Source: an uncultured Prevotella sp. (GTDB taxonomy: Bacteria > Bacteroidota > Bacteroidia > Bacteroidales > Bacteroidaceae). From it: a stretch of DNA of 9,693 bases. Below are positions 1 to 7,407 of the stretch, in pieces. A model generated the notes under the pieces. The model did not search any database, was not told the DNA's origin, and saw nothing but the letters and a program-made list of their open reading frames with translations. A program made the translations under genes and the position numbers. Position 1 is the first letter of the stretch. The number at the start of each line of letters is the position of its first letter. The stretch covers positions 1-9,693 of the forward strand of contig CAMPYS010000047.1 of NCBI GenBank assembly GCA_946998295.1, in the 5' to 3' direction.

Positions 1-44
1 ACAAAATATCCCGAAAATTTATGAAAAATAATTTTGCCGGTTAA
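1..44 (+). other. Possible 3' end of an upstream coding frame (partial)
   Basis: One plus frame is open from the left edge and closes with TAA at 42-44, giving a C-terminal tail reading KISRKFMKNNFAG. The other two frames stop at 22-24 and 29-31. The TAA lies 10 bases before a terminator-like hairpin, which is where the end of a gene would be expected. In RiPP operons the precursor gene often comes directly before the modification genes, so this could be the C-terminus of the missing precursor peptide. That is inference: only 13 codons are visible, and any frame could be the real one. Confidence 0.25.
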
Positions 45-54
45 ACTTGGGTTA

Positions 55-109
55 GGGGATGCTAACTCTGGAGCGTGAGTTTTACTCCGACAATAGCATT
101 CCCTTTTTT
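55..109 (+). terminator. Rho-independent terminator-like hairpin, possible attenuator
   Basis: Bases 55-64 (GGGGATGCTA) pair with 94-103 (TAGCATTCCC) in a 10-bp stem with a single G-T wobble. A second short stem inside the loop pairs 70-73 (GGAG) with 85-88 (CTCC). Six T residues follow directly at 104-109. It ends 20 bases before the radical SAM gene, so it either ends an upstream transcript or lets a fraction of transcripts read into the maturase genes. No clear Bacteroidetes-type promoter (TAnnTTTG) was found between it and the start at 130, which favours read-through. Confidence 0.75.
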
Positions 110-129
110 CTAATATTATAACATAGAAA

Positions 130-1488
130 ATGGAAAATAAACTTAAACTCTCAGCATATTTATTTAAGAATTTATATCACATTAAGAGACATCAATTAGG
201 TCTCTTCTTTTCTGGAAGAACAGCAAAAAACATTTTTGTATCAGCTAACACCTATAATTCTGTCATCAATGAAGATTTTAGGCATATAGACAAAAATACA
301 ATGGAGTTATTAATTAAAGCAAAGGTGCTTGTTCCAAAGGAAGAAGACGAGTTTAGATCAATAAACATAGAAAACCAAAAGATTTTAAAGAAGCAAAGAC
401 AGTACCATAGTGAGCACCTATATATGTCCATTCAACCAACTGATAAATGTCAATTTGCTTGTAACTATTGTGGTCAAGAGCACAACCATGCAGAAATCAG
501 TATAGATACCATAGAATGTCTCATCAAACAGATTGATATTAAATTATCTGCACATGATTATCAGGACATGGAAATAGGATGGTTTGGAGGAGAACCGTTA
601 TGCGCCTTAGATAAAATGCGTATAATCAATAAGCATATAAAAATTCTGACAAATAAGCATAAGATTAAAAATCTATCTCATATAACTACAAATGGCTATA
701 TACTCACGCCAGATGTATATAGAGAGTTAAAGGAACAATTTAATTGCAGGAGGATAGAAATAACAATAGATGGAGATAAGGAATTCCATGACAAGCACCG
801 TTTCACGTGTAGCGGTAAAGGAACTTTTGTTAAATTATACAACAATTTAAAGTCTATAGTCTCAAGCCCATACTATGATAAGACTAAATGCATGATAACC
901 ATTCGATGTAATATTGATCAAAGTAATATAGATGGTGTTATTCCACTTTTACATAAACTGTACAATGATGGGATGCAGGATAAAATTCGTTTTTATTGTG
1001 CATGTGTTGTTTCATGGGCAAACAATGGTGCTGGTGATGCCAAGACATGGAAGATAATTGGGAAAAAGTCTACAGAGTATATACTTTATATGCTAACGCA
1101 TGGTTTTAGAACAGAGATTCTTCCGCACAGAAGTGGGCCTTATATATGTATTGGGACAATGAAAGAGTCCTTAATGTATGATGCTTATGGTAATATTTAC
1201 GACTGTTCGGAGACAGCCTATTCTACAAGATATTTAGGAGGTCCATTGCATTTGGGCAATATACATAACCGAGGTAATAAGCGCAAAAATAGTGCCTTAG
1301 CGACCATTCCCCACATGTTGTTAAGTGGTCAGATTAAACAGTGTAAAGATTGTAAGTATTATCCTTTATGTGGAGGATTATGTCCACTTGCATTATATGA
1401 GAAAGAACCTAGATGCCCTATGTTTATATATAATATAGAGGATCGCATGCTAATAAATGCTATATACAGACTTAACCATATAAAATAA
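130..1488 (+). CDS. Radical SAM/SPASM peptide maturase
   Basis: This 452-residue protein is a radical SAM enzyme expected to modify a ribosomal peptide in the cytoplasm. Residues 1 to about 95 lack the catalytic motif and resemble the N-terminal substrate-binding (PqqD/RRE-like) region seen in many peptide maturases. The SAM-binding 4Fe-4S motif CxxxCxxC is C107-C111-C114. GGEP follows at 153-156, with TTNGY at 186-190 and ITIDG at 211-215, as expected for the SAM barrel. The C-terminus has a complete SPASM domain: C340, then G354-x4-C359, then C405-x2-C408-x5-C414-x3-C418, then C429. That is enough for two auxiliary 4Fe-4S clusters. Enzymes of this type make thioether or carbon-carbon crosslinks, or epimerise residues; which one applies cannot be told here. 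The next gene starts 7 bases after its stop, so the two are probably co-transcribed. The gene is AT-rich, like its downstream neighbours. Confidence 0.93.
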   Translation: MENKLKLSAYLFKNLYHIKRHQLGLFFSGRTAKNIFVSANTYNSVINEDFRHIDKNTMELLIKAKVLVPKEEDEFRSINIENQKILKKQRQYHSEHLYMSIQPTDKCQFACNYCGQEHNHAEISIDTIECLIKQIDIKLSAHDYQDMEIGWFGGEPLCALDKMRIINKHIKILTNKHKIKNLSHITTNGYILTPDVYRELKEQFNCRRIEITIDGDKEFHDKHRFTCSGKGTFVKLYNNLKSIVSSPYYDKTKCMITIRCNIDQSNIDGVIPLLHKLYNDGMQDKIRFYCACVVSWANNGAGDAKTWKIIGKKSTEYILYMLTHGFRTEILPHRSGPYICIGTMKESLMYDAYGNIYDCSETAYSTRYLGGPLHLGNIHNRGNKRKNSALATIPHMLLSGQIKQCKDCKYYPLCGGLCPLALYEKEPRCPMFIYNIEDRMLINAIYRLNHIK

Positions 1489-1495
1489 TAACATA

Positions 1496-2752
1496 ATGCA
1501 TATAATTCAAACATATAGTCAGTTAAGAAGTTATGGACTGAACTTTTGCGGAGGTTATTTATCTCCACTAGTCAATTGGCTATCAATAGCATTGAGTGGA
1601 TTACTCTTAAAAGAGTATAACCCACAAATACCCCTTTGTATGTATACAAATTTTGAGTTAAAACATATATTTAAAGATTTGTTTCTATTGCCATATGATA
1701 CATACTTCATATTGGATGACATCAAGAATGAGTATAGGGATTTTTACTGTTACCCTAAAATTCAAACATATAGTATGCAAAATGCTCCCTTTTTGCATAT
1801 AGACTGTGATGTGTTTTGCAAGGAAGCGCTCAAGAAGCGCTTATTAACAGCAGACTTAGTAGCCCAGCATGAAGAAAACGATTCAAATTTCTACATGTTA
1901 GTACTAAACCATTTGAAATCATGCAATGCGATAATTCCTGATTACATGAGAGTATGTTTCGGTGAAAATAATATACATTCATATAATGCAGGGGTATTGG
2001 GTGGTAATAATGTGTTCTTTTGGAAAGAGTACATTGAATATGTTAAAGATTTTTTATCAAGCAATGCTAATAGTATAAGAAAGTCAGACAAGAAGTTTCT
2101 TTATAATGTTGTTTTTGAACAATGGATTTTTTATGCCTTAGCACATACAAAAAGAATCAAGGTTGAAACATTTATTAAGGGTGTTGTTAAGGATTTTGTT
2201 ATGCCTTGGGGAACAGTCCCTGACCAAGTAGTGGAAGCTAACAATCATCCTTATATTCACATAATGAATTACAAAAGTCATCCACGCTGTAATAGCTATA
2301 TCATTAGGCAAATGTATAGGAAGTATCCAGAGTATTTTGACCGAATACTCTATGTATGCCATAAAAATGATATTTGTCAAAAAATCACACTAAAAGGTAT
2401 TGCAAATAGTGAGTATGAGAAAAGAGCAATAGAATATGAAAAAATATCTAATGGAGACTTATTAAACTCTATAATTTCAATTTCTCCTGATGTTAAATTC
2501 ATAAGTAATAAAAAAGTTTCAACATTACCTGATAAAAAGGAATGCAAACAGGAGGGATATCTAAAAACATACAATACATATCTTGCGCAGAATGTGTATA
2601 TAAAATACGACTCTGTTATGACAAATCTACTTAAAATATTTAGGAAGCCTATTCGGTTAAACGAAATAATAACAGACTTGAATCCCTTTCAACAAGAATA
2701 TTTAATTACAAGTATTCGCAAGGGATTATTTGATAATGTATTAATTATATGA
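1496..2752 (+). CDS. GT-A-like protein, probable DUF6734 family (copy 1)
   Basis: This 418-residue protein has no signal peptide and no clear membrane segment, so it is probably cytoplasmic. It is homologous to the next gene along its N-terminal two thirds. Shared landmarks are the start (IIQTYS), LSP at 22-24, the HIDCD motif with the DxD pair D103/D105, the YNAGVLGGN block at 163-171, an EQ pair near 208-209 within EQWIFYALA, and a histidine near 255 (YIHIMNYK). A hydrophobic strand ending in DxD followed by NAG(V/I)xGG is typical of GT-A nucleotide-sugar glycosyltransferases, where DxD binds the metal and the sugar nucleotide. I therefore infer a glycosyltransferase-like fold. I recall such proteins being labelled DUF6734 in Bacteroidetes, without an assigned function. 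The last roughly 50 residues (from about 370) look like a small winged-helix tail. Its position after the maturase suggests a second tailoring step on the peptide; this is unproven. Confidence 0.8.
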   Translation: MHIIQTYSQLRSYGLNFCGGYLSPLVNWLSIALSGLLLKEYNPQIPLCMYTNFELKHIFKDLFLLPYDTYFILDDIKNEYRDFYCYPKIQTYSMQNAPFLHIDCDVFCKEALKKRLLTADLVAQHEENDSNFYMLVLNHLKSCNAIIPDYMRVCFGENNIHSYNAGVLGGNNVFFWKEYIEYVKDFLSSNANSIRKSDKKFLYNVVFEQWIFYALAHTKRIKVETFIKGVVKDFVMPWGTVPDQVVEANNHPYIHIMNYKSHPRCNSYIIRQMYRKYPEYFDRILYVCHKNDICQKITLKGIANSEYEKRAIEYEKISNGDLLNSIISISPDVKFISNKKVSTLPDKKECKQEGYLKTYNTYLAQNVYIKYDSVMTNLLKIFRKPIRLNEIITDLNPFQQEYLITSIRKGLFDNVLII

Positions 2753-2964
2753 CACCATAAAATAACAAAACATAGTGCATACTTTATAATTAATACTTTG
2801 GTGGCATGAGCATAATGCTACACTAATGTATTTTAAGTGTACTAATTATATAGTCATATACACTCAGAAGGTTTAATACTTATACAACCTAAAATTAAGG
2901 TTTTTGTTAGTAGCTTAAAGGTATTTTTAGAAAAAGATTTTGTTTTATTAATATTATTGCATAC
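2753..2964. other. AT-rich gap of 212 bases between the two GT-like genes
   Basis: No convincing gene is present on either strand; the longest ATG-started frame is 16 codons (2826-2876). A short AT-rich hairpin pairs 2886-2890 (AACCT) with 2898-2902 (AGGTT) and is followed by Ts, so it could be a weak terminator. Another small palindrome (AGCATAATGCT) lies near 2809-2819. The gap is far longer than the 7-base gap before copy 1, so the second GT-like gene may have its own promoter, but no convincing TAnnTTTG box was seen. Confidence 0.5.
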
Positions 2965-4470
2965 ATGAGGTTTTTACAGACATATTACAGTTTCTCCACA
3001 GATGAAGATCCTATGTTCGATAAAGCAGGATTTCTCTCACCTGAATTTCATTGGATAACTATGGCTATTAGTTGCCTTTTACTAAAGCAGCATTATGGTC
3101 ATGTTACGCTGTATTGCAATTCCACAGCTAAAAAAGTTGTTGAAGAATTGTGTATTCCTTATGATCAGATAGTAACAATTCCGAATATTATGGAAGGGTA
3201 TTCTGGCTATGAATTATGGGCTTTGCCAAAATTATATACATACAGTGAACAGCATGAACCATTTTTACATGTAGATTGTGATTTTTTGTTGTATGACAGC
3301 TTACCAGATTCCTTTTGGAAAGCAGACTTATTCGCACAAAATATTGAGTATGACGATCAATTGTATAATCGTAAGTGCATAGATCGTTTCATACAAGTTG
3401 GAGGAAAAATTCCCAATTTTGCAGATATAGAGCTTAAAAATAAGATTATTAGTGTGGCTAATGCAGGCGTACTCGGAGGAAATGATGTGAAATTCATTCA
3501 ATACTACACAGAACAAGCATATAGATTTATATATAACAATGATAGGATTTTGAAACTTAATCATGACGGTTTTATAAATTCTGTTTACGAGCAACTTTTC
3601 TTTTATTGCCTAGCTCAAAAATATAATAAAACTATAAGCTACTGCACTGAAGGTGAAAAATTAAGTACTTTGTTTGATTGGATGAATCTTGATATGTCGT
3701 GTTTGAAAAAACACGGCTATTGTCATATGCTTGGAAATATAAAAAAAAGAAATGATGCACAAATTTTTGCATCAAGGCTTCTAGAAAAAATAGATCCTGC
3801 TTTACATCATCATATAATCAATACATATATCCAGCATGGCGGTATCCCAATATCTAATTATCTGAATTTTATAGATACTCCTTATATCCATCATTACAGG
3901 ACTTCCAACGAAATATTAGAAAGGTCACGTAGTTTTAAAGTTTCTAAAAATTATGATATAGGAAAAATAATGAAAGAAAGAATCTATACCGAAATTAAGA
4001 AACTGGACAACACGTGCATCAAAGTTGAGAAACAACTAGAAGATAATAAGAAGGAATTTTTTAAAAAGCAGTATACTTGCATTAATAGCTTTTGGGAAAA
4101 TGAGAGATTATATGAGAGTAATTGTCAGTTTATTTTAAATCCTTTTATTAGCTTGACAGATATATCATCAGAAACATTGATGTATATTACAAAAAATCAA
4201 AAAATTGAAAATAAAATGTATAAAGTTGTAACTATACCAGATGCTTTTCGTCAAACAGTTTATGAAGTAGTTGCTCGTGGAACGGTTGAAACTATTATAG
4301 ACTATCTCCTACAGGAGCATACAGCAACAGCCTCCGATATAATAGATAATGTTTGTGCACTATCACAAAACAAATATGGTAAAGAAGAGTATGAAGCTAA
4401 TTTAAGATATGTAGAAAGAATTATTTACCGGATGATAGAAAACTGTATTTTAACAATATCGAATATCTAA
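2965..4470 (+). CDS. GT-A-like protein, probable DUF6734 family (copy 2, long form)
   Basis: This 501-residue paralogue of the preceding gene shares its landmarks: FLQTYY near the start, LSP at 24-26, HVDCD with D104/D106, ANAGVLGGND near 165-174, EQLFFYCLA near 209-217, and a histidine near 253 in CHMLGNIKKR. The DxD and NAGVLGG blocks point to a GT-A-like fold, and sugar transfer to the peptide or to a Cys/Ser/Thr side chain is one possibility; no substrate can be read from the sequence. It is about 80 residues longer than copy 1. The extra length is mainly a charged, helical stretch from about residue 320 to 380, followed by a C-terminal domain with a winged-helix look (residues about 430-501). 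Sequence divergence between the copies outside the shared blocks suggests separate roles rather than a recent duplication. It is AT-rich, cytoplasmic by appearance, and lies 56 bases upstream of the exporter. Confidence 0.8.
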   Translation: MRFLQTYYSFSTDEDPMFDKAGFLSPEFHWITMAISCLLLKQHYGHVTLYCNSTAKKVVEELCIPYDQIVTIPNIMEGYSGYELWALPKLYTYSEQHEPFLHVDCDFLLYDSLPDSFWKADLFAQNIEYDDQLYNRKCIDRFIQVGGKIPNFADIELKNKIISVANAGVLGGNDVKFIQYYTEQAYRFIYNNDRILKLNHDGFINSVYEQLFFYCLAQKYNKTISYCTEGEKLSTLFDWMNLDMSCLKKHGYCHMLGNIKKRNDAQIFASRLLEKIDPALHHHIINTYIQHGGIPISNYLNFIDTPYIHHYRTSNEILERSRSFKVSKNYDIGKIMKERIYTEIKKLDNTCIKVEKQLEDNKKEFFKKQYTCINSFWENERLYESNCQFILNPFISLTDISSETLMYITKNQKIENKMYKVVTIPDAFRQTVYEVVARGTVETIIDYLLQEHTATASDIIDNVCALSQNKYGKEEYEANLRYVERIIYRMIENCILTISNI

Positions 4471-4526
4471 CGTCCAGTTTTATTTTTGACTATTATTGAA
4501 ATATTAATGCTAAAGCTCACAGTTTA

Positions 4527-6728
4527 ATGAAACATATTCGTTTCTTACATCAATACGATTCTATGCAATGTGGTATTACATGCTTACAAATGATATGCGA
4601 ATATTATGGAAAAAGATACTCTTTATCTTTTTTAGAAAAACTATGTACGCCAACTACAGAAGGAATTTCTTTATTGGGACTAAGTAAAGCTGCAAATTAC
4701 CTAGGCTTTGATACGATTTGTACCCAGATAGATATTACCAATTTATCCAAATATCCGTTACCTTGTATTCTCCATTGGAATCAGAATCATTTTGTAATAC
4801 TATATAAAATAAGAAGAGACAAGAGATTTTATATAGCAGATCCTAGTAAAGGATTAATTAAATATAATTTAGAGGAATTTAAGAGTCATTGGATTAGTAC
4901 AAGATTGAAAGATAAAGAGCAAGGAATCGCTATGCTTTGCAGTACTACTCAGTTACTTGATAACAATAATATTAAAGAAGAATCCAAGCTGAAAGAAGAA
5001 CGCTCACTCAAGTTTCTTTTCGGTTATGTCAAAAAATACGGAAAGCACTTTGGGCAGATAGTCTTAGGCTTACTTGTGGGCAGTCTGCTGCAACTTATCC
5101 TGCCTTTCCTCACGCAATCAATTGTGGATGTGGGAATCAAAAACCAGAACATCGGTTTTATTTGGTTAATACTCTTGGGACAACTTGTCCTTACCATGAG
5201 CCGTACTGCCATTGATTTTATCCGTCGTTGGCTCTTACTGCATATCTCTATGCGGATCAATATTTCTCTTGTGAGTGACTTCTTCATCAAGCTGCTCAAA
5301 CTGCCGATGTCGTTCTTCGACACTAAACTGATGGGCGACCTTATGCAGCGTATGGGTGACCATAGTAGGGTGAACACGTTCTTAACTCAAAAGACACTTA
5401 GCATCGTGTTCTCCCTCTTTACCTTTGTGGTGTTCAGCATCGTGCTGCTATCCTATAATTGGCTTGTCTTTACCATCTTCATGCTCGGTAGTCTGCTCTA
5501 TGGCGGTTGGCTTGCACTCTTCCTCAGGCGCAGAAAAGTACTTGATTACGAACTCTTCGAGCAGCAAGCCATCAACAACAACAAGACCTACGAGTTTATC
5601 ACCTCTATGCAGGAGATAAAACTCCAAGATTGTGAACAACGTCGTCGTTGGGAATGGGAGGACGTGCAGGCAGACCTCTTTGGAGTGCAGATGAAATCCC
5701 TTAAACTCCAACAGACACAAGAGGCTGGTAGCATATTCATCAACGAACTGAAAAACATCGTAATCACCGTGGTGGCAGCCACAGCCGTCATTCACGGACA
5801 GCTCACGCTGGGTATGATGCTTGCCGTGCAGTATATCATTGGGCAACTCAACTCACCTGTCGAGCAGTTGATGAGTTTCTTCTATTCGGTGCAGGATGTG
5901 AAGATAAGTCTTGAGCGTATCAATGAAATCCACCGCATGGATGATGAGAACGGAAAGCAAGGATTGGAAATGGCAGTGAAAGAAAAAAATCAAGGCATAG
6001 ACCTTGAAGCCGTAAACTTCAAGTACGATTCTCACGCATTGAAAACCATCATTGATGATGTAAGCCTCACAATCCCCAAAGGTAAGGTAACTGCCATTGT
6101 CGGAGCGTCGGGTAGCGGAAAGACCACCCTCATCAAACTGATGTTGGGCTATTATCCCGTATTGGGAGGACAAATCACCATAGGCGGAACAGGTGTAAAT
6201 ACGCTAAATAAGAAGTGGTGGCGCAGACAGTGTGGCGTGGTGATGCAAGACGGTGTGATATTCTCCGAGAGTATAGCAAGGAATATAGCCGTAGATGATG
6301 GTGAGATTGACAAGGAGCGATTGCAAAGGGCAGCCGAAATAGCTTGTATTCATGACTATGTAATGGGACTTCCCTTAAAATACAACACTAAGATTGGTCG
6401 CGATGGCGTTGGCTTGAGTCAAGGACAGAAACAGCGTATCTTGATAGCAAGAGCTGTATACAAGAACCCCGATTATATTTTCCTTGATGAAGCCACCAAC
6501 TCGCTCGATGCCAATAACGAGCGCATGATTGTGGAGCATCTGGATGAGTTCTACAAAGGCAAGACGGTAGTTATCGTAGCACACCGACTAAGCACGGTGA
6601 AGAATGCTGACCAAATAGTGGTACTGGATAAAGGCAAGGTGGTCGAGATTGGCAACCACGAGGAACTCACGGCAAAGCGTGGTGCATACTACAATCTTGT
6701 AAAGAATCAATTGGAGTTAGGAAACTAA
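4527..6728 (+). CDS. C39 peptidase-containing ABC exporter (PCAT)
   Basis: This 733-residue inner-membrane protein should cleave the leader of a double-glycine-type precursor and export the mature peptide. The N-terminal C39 domain (about 1-145) carries Q9, catalytic C15 (QYDSMQCG), H88 (NHFVIL) and D105 (ADPSKG). The membrane domain spans about 165-460 with six hydrophobic segments. The ATPase domain has Walker A GASGSGKT (526-533), Q-loop Q574, signature LSQGQ (630-634), Walker B IFLDEA (651-656), D-loop SLD and H-loop H686, so every key residue is present and the length is normal for the family. The HlyD-like gene follows after 18 bases. The gene is a compositional mosaic: hand counts give 14-19 G+C per 60 bases in the C39 part (four lines between 4561 and 4980), 21 at 4981-5040, and 24-30 in sampled lines after 5041. 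The step falls in the linker between the peptidase and membrane domains, suggesting the C39 half was exchanged. Confidence 0.95.
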   Translation: MKHIRFLHQYDSMQCGITCLQMICEYYGKRYSLSFLEKLCTPTTEGISLLGLSKAANYLGFDTICTQIDITNLSKYPLPCILHWNQNHFVILYKIRRDKRFYIADPSKGLIKYNLEEFKSHWISTRLKDKEQGIAMLCSTTQLLDNNNIKEESKLKEERSLKFLFGYVKKYGKHFGQIVLGLLVGSLLQLILPFLTQSIVDVGIKNQNIGFIWLILLGQLVLTMSRTAIDFIRRWLLLHISMRINISLVSDFFIKLLKLPMSFFDTKLMGDLMQRMGDHSRVNTFLTQKTLSIVFSLFTFVVFSIVLLSYNWLVFTIFMLGSLLYGGWLALFLRRRKVLDYELFEQQAINNNKTYEFITSMQEIKLQDCEQRRRWEWEDVQADLFGVQMKSLKLQQTQEAGSIFINELKNIVITVVAATAVIHGQLTLGMMLAVQYIIGQLNSPVEQLMSFFYSVQDVKISLERINEIHRMDDENGKQGLEMAVKEKNQGIDLEAVNFKYDSHALKTIIDDVSLTIPKGKVTAIVGASGSGKTTLIKLMLGYYPVLGGQITIGGTGVNTLNKKWWRRQCGVVMQDGVIFSESIARNIAVDDGEIDKERLQRAAEIACIHDYVMGLPLKYNTKIGRDGVGLSQGQKQRILIARAVYKNPDYIFLDEATNSLDANNERMIVEHLDEFYKGKTVVIVAHRLSTVKNADQIVVLDKGKVVEIGNHEELTAKRGAYYNLVKNQLELGN

Positions 6729-6746
6729 CGTAAAGGAAAAACAACT

Positions 6747-7226
6747 ATGGTAGACGACAAGATAGAACTCCGCAGCGAGAAGGTAAGGCACATCATTGGC
6801 GAGATACCGTCAAAAATTGTACGCTATGGCATCATGATTATCACTATTGTAATATTAGGACTACTGGCAGGTGCATACTTTATACCTTATCCTGAAACCA
6901 TCAGTGCAAAGGTACAGATGACAAATGCCCGTCAAGGCACAATCGCCGTTCCCTATAAATACGTAAATACGTTAGCGAGAGGAATGACGGTAAACATCGA
7001 ATTTGAGGGTTACGATGCAGAAACCTACGGAGTTGCAAATGGTGTAATAACAGCCACATCGCATATACCCTTACAAACGGCAGAAGGCAACGTGTTCACG
7101 GCACAGGTAAGGATAACAGATTGCAAGTATAATCTCATCAGCGGAATGACAGGCACCGCATCTATACTTGTAAGCAATGAAAGCATACTTCAGAGGATTG
7201 TCAGGCAAATAACAAACATCATATAA
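6747..7226 (+). CDS. Very short HlyD-like membrane-fusion protein
   Basis: This 159-residue protein has the N-terminal motif IELRSEKV and a single transmembrane helix at about 26-45, then periplasmic sequence. That start is typical of HlyD-family adaptors that pair with peptide ABC exporters in Bacteroidales. Full-length members are around 400 residues; here residue ~60 (end of the first beta strand, ISAKVQMTN) passes straight into what looks like the C-terminal beta-barrel part (GTIAVPYKYVNTLARGMTVNIEF, about 64-86, then GMTGTASILV at 133-142). The lipoyl domain and the long coiled-coil hairpin that reach the outer-membrane channel are absent. The frame is intact, so this is either an internal in-frame deletion or a natural mini-adaptor. 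It is the last gene of the plus-strand unit, 18 bases after the exporter. No outer-membrane TolC-like protein is encoded in the window. Confidence 0.8.
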   Translation: MVDDKIELRSEKVRHIIGEIPSKIVRYGIMIITIVILGLLAGAYFIPYPETISAKVQMTNARQGTIAVPYKYVNTLARGMTVNIEFEGYDAETYGVANGVITATSHIPLQTAEGNVFTAQVRITDCKYNLISGMTGTASILVSNESILQRIVRQITNII

Positions 7227-7246
7227 TTTCCTTTTTAATCGTAATC

Positions 7247-7340
7247 AAGCGGTGAAAGAAGAAGGGCAGTTGTAGTTACTGCGTAGTACCATTGTTTCGG
7301 GTATTTTACTACACGTTAATCCTTTTTCTTTCACCGCTTT
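7247..7340. repeat. Inverted repeat, 19-20 bases, 55-base spacer
   Basis: The left arm at 7247-7265 is AAGCGGTGAAAGAAGAAGG. The right arm at 7321-7339 is its reverse complement with one mismatch. The T-rich right arm at the end of a long stem could end plus-strand transcripts, but the long loop makes a protein-binding role at least as likely. Confidence 0.75.
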
Positions 7341-7349
7341 AACTCCTAT

Positions 7350-7365
7350 TGTAGTAATGTAGTAA
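7350..7365 (+). repeat. Perfect tandem repeat TGTAGTAA x2
   Basis: Two adjacent identical 8-mers occupy 7350-7357 and 7358-7365, and an inverted copy (TTACTACA) lies at 7306-7313. The spacing, inside the repeat-rich gap next to the recombinase operon, fits a protein-binding array such as arm-type sites or an operator. Confidence 0.6.
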
Positions 7366-7373
7366 GATATAAT

Positions 7374-7389
7374 CGGTGAAAGAAAAAGG
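7374..7389 (+). repeat. Third copy of the 16-base repeat CGGTGAAAGAAAAAGG
   Basis: This copy is identical over 16 bases to the reverse complement of 7321-7336 and of 8170-8185. It lies 18 bases past the stop of the small minus-strand gene. Confidence 0.7.
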
Positions 7390-7407
7390 AAAGATAAGAA
7401 ATAATCA

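Larger units (their letters stand above)
7227..7407. other. Repeat-rich convergent intergenic region, candidate att site
   Basis: This gap of 181 bases separates the end of the peptide cluster from the end of the minus-strand integration operon. It holds two interleaved repeat families: CGGTGAAAGAA at 7250-7260 (+), 7326-7336 (-) and 7374-7384 (+), and TGTAGTAA at 7306-7313 (-), 7350-7357 (+) and 7358-7365 (+). A hairpin pairs 7266-7270 (GCAGT) with 7278-7282 (ACTGC). Clusters of short direct and inverted repeats next to a tyrosine recombinase module are what attachment sites with arm-type and core-type binding sites look like. The layout would also suit a bidirectional terminator. No terminus or target duplication can be defined from one window. 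Confidence 0.45.

Noticed and set aside
2826..2876. 16-codon ATG-started frame in the gap between the GT-like genes, considered as a precursor peptide
   Set aside because: It is too short for a leader plus core and has no GG or GA cleavage motif.
2886..2902. Short hairpin AACCT/AGGTT followed by Ts, considered as a true terminator
   Set aside because: The stem is only 5 bp and AT-rich, so it is mentioned as weak rather than called as a terminator.
5448..5846. Minus-strand frame of 132 codons opposite the exporter
   Set aside because: It is a shadow of the exporter's membrane domain, with no start context or recognisable motif.
5974..5988. Further match to the CGGTGAAAGAA repeat (CAGTGAAAGAAAAAA) in the exporter
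   Set aside because: It breaks the CGG start of the repeat, lies far from the integration module and is explained by codons for VKEK.
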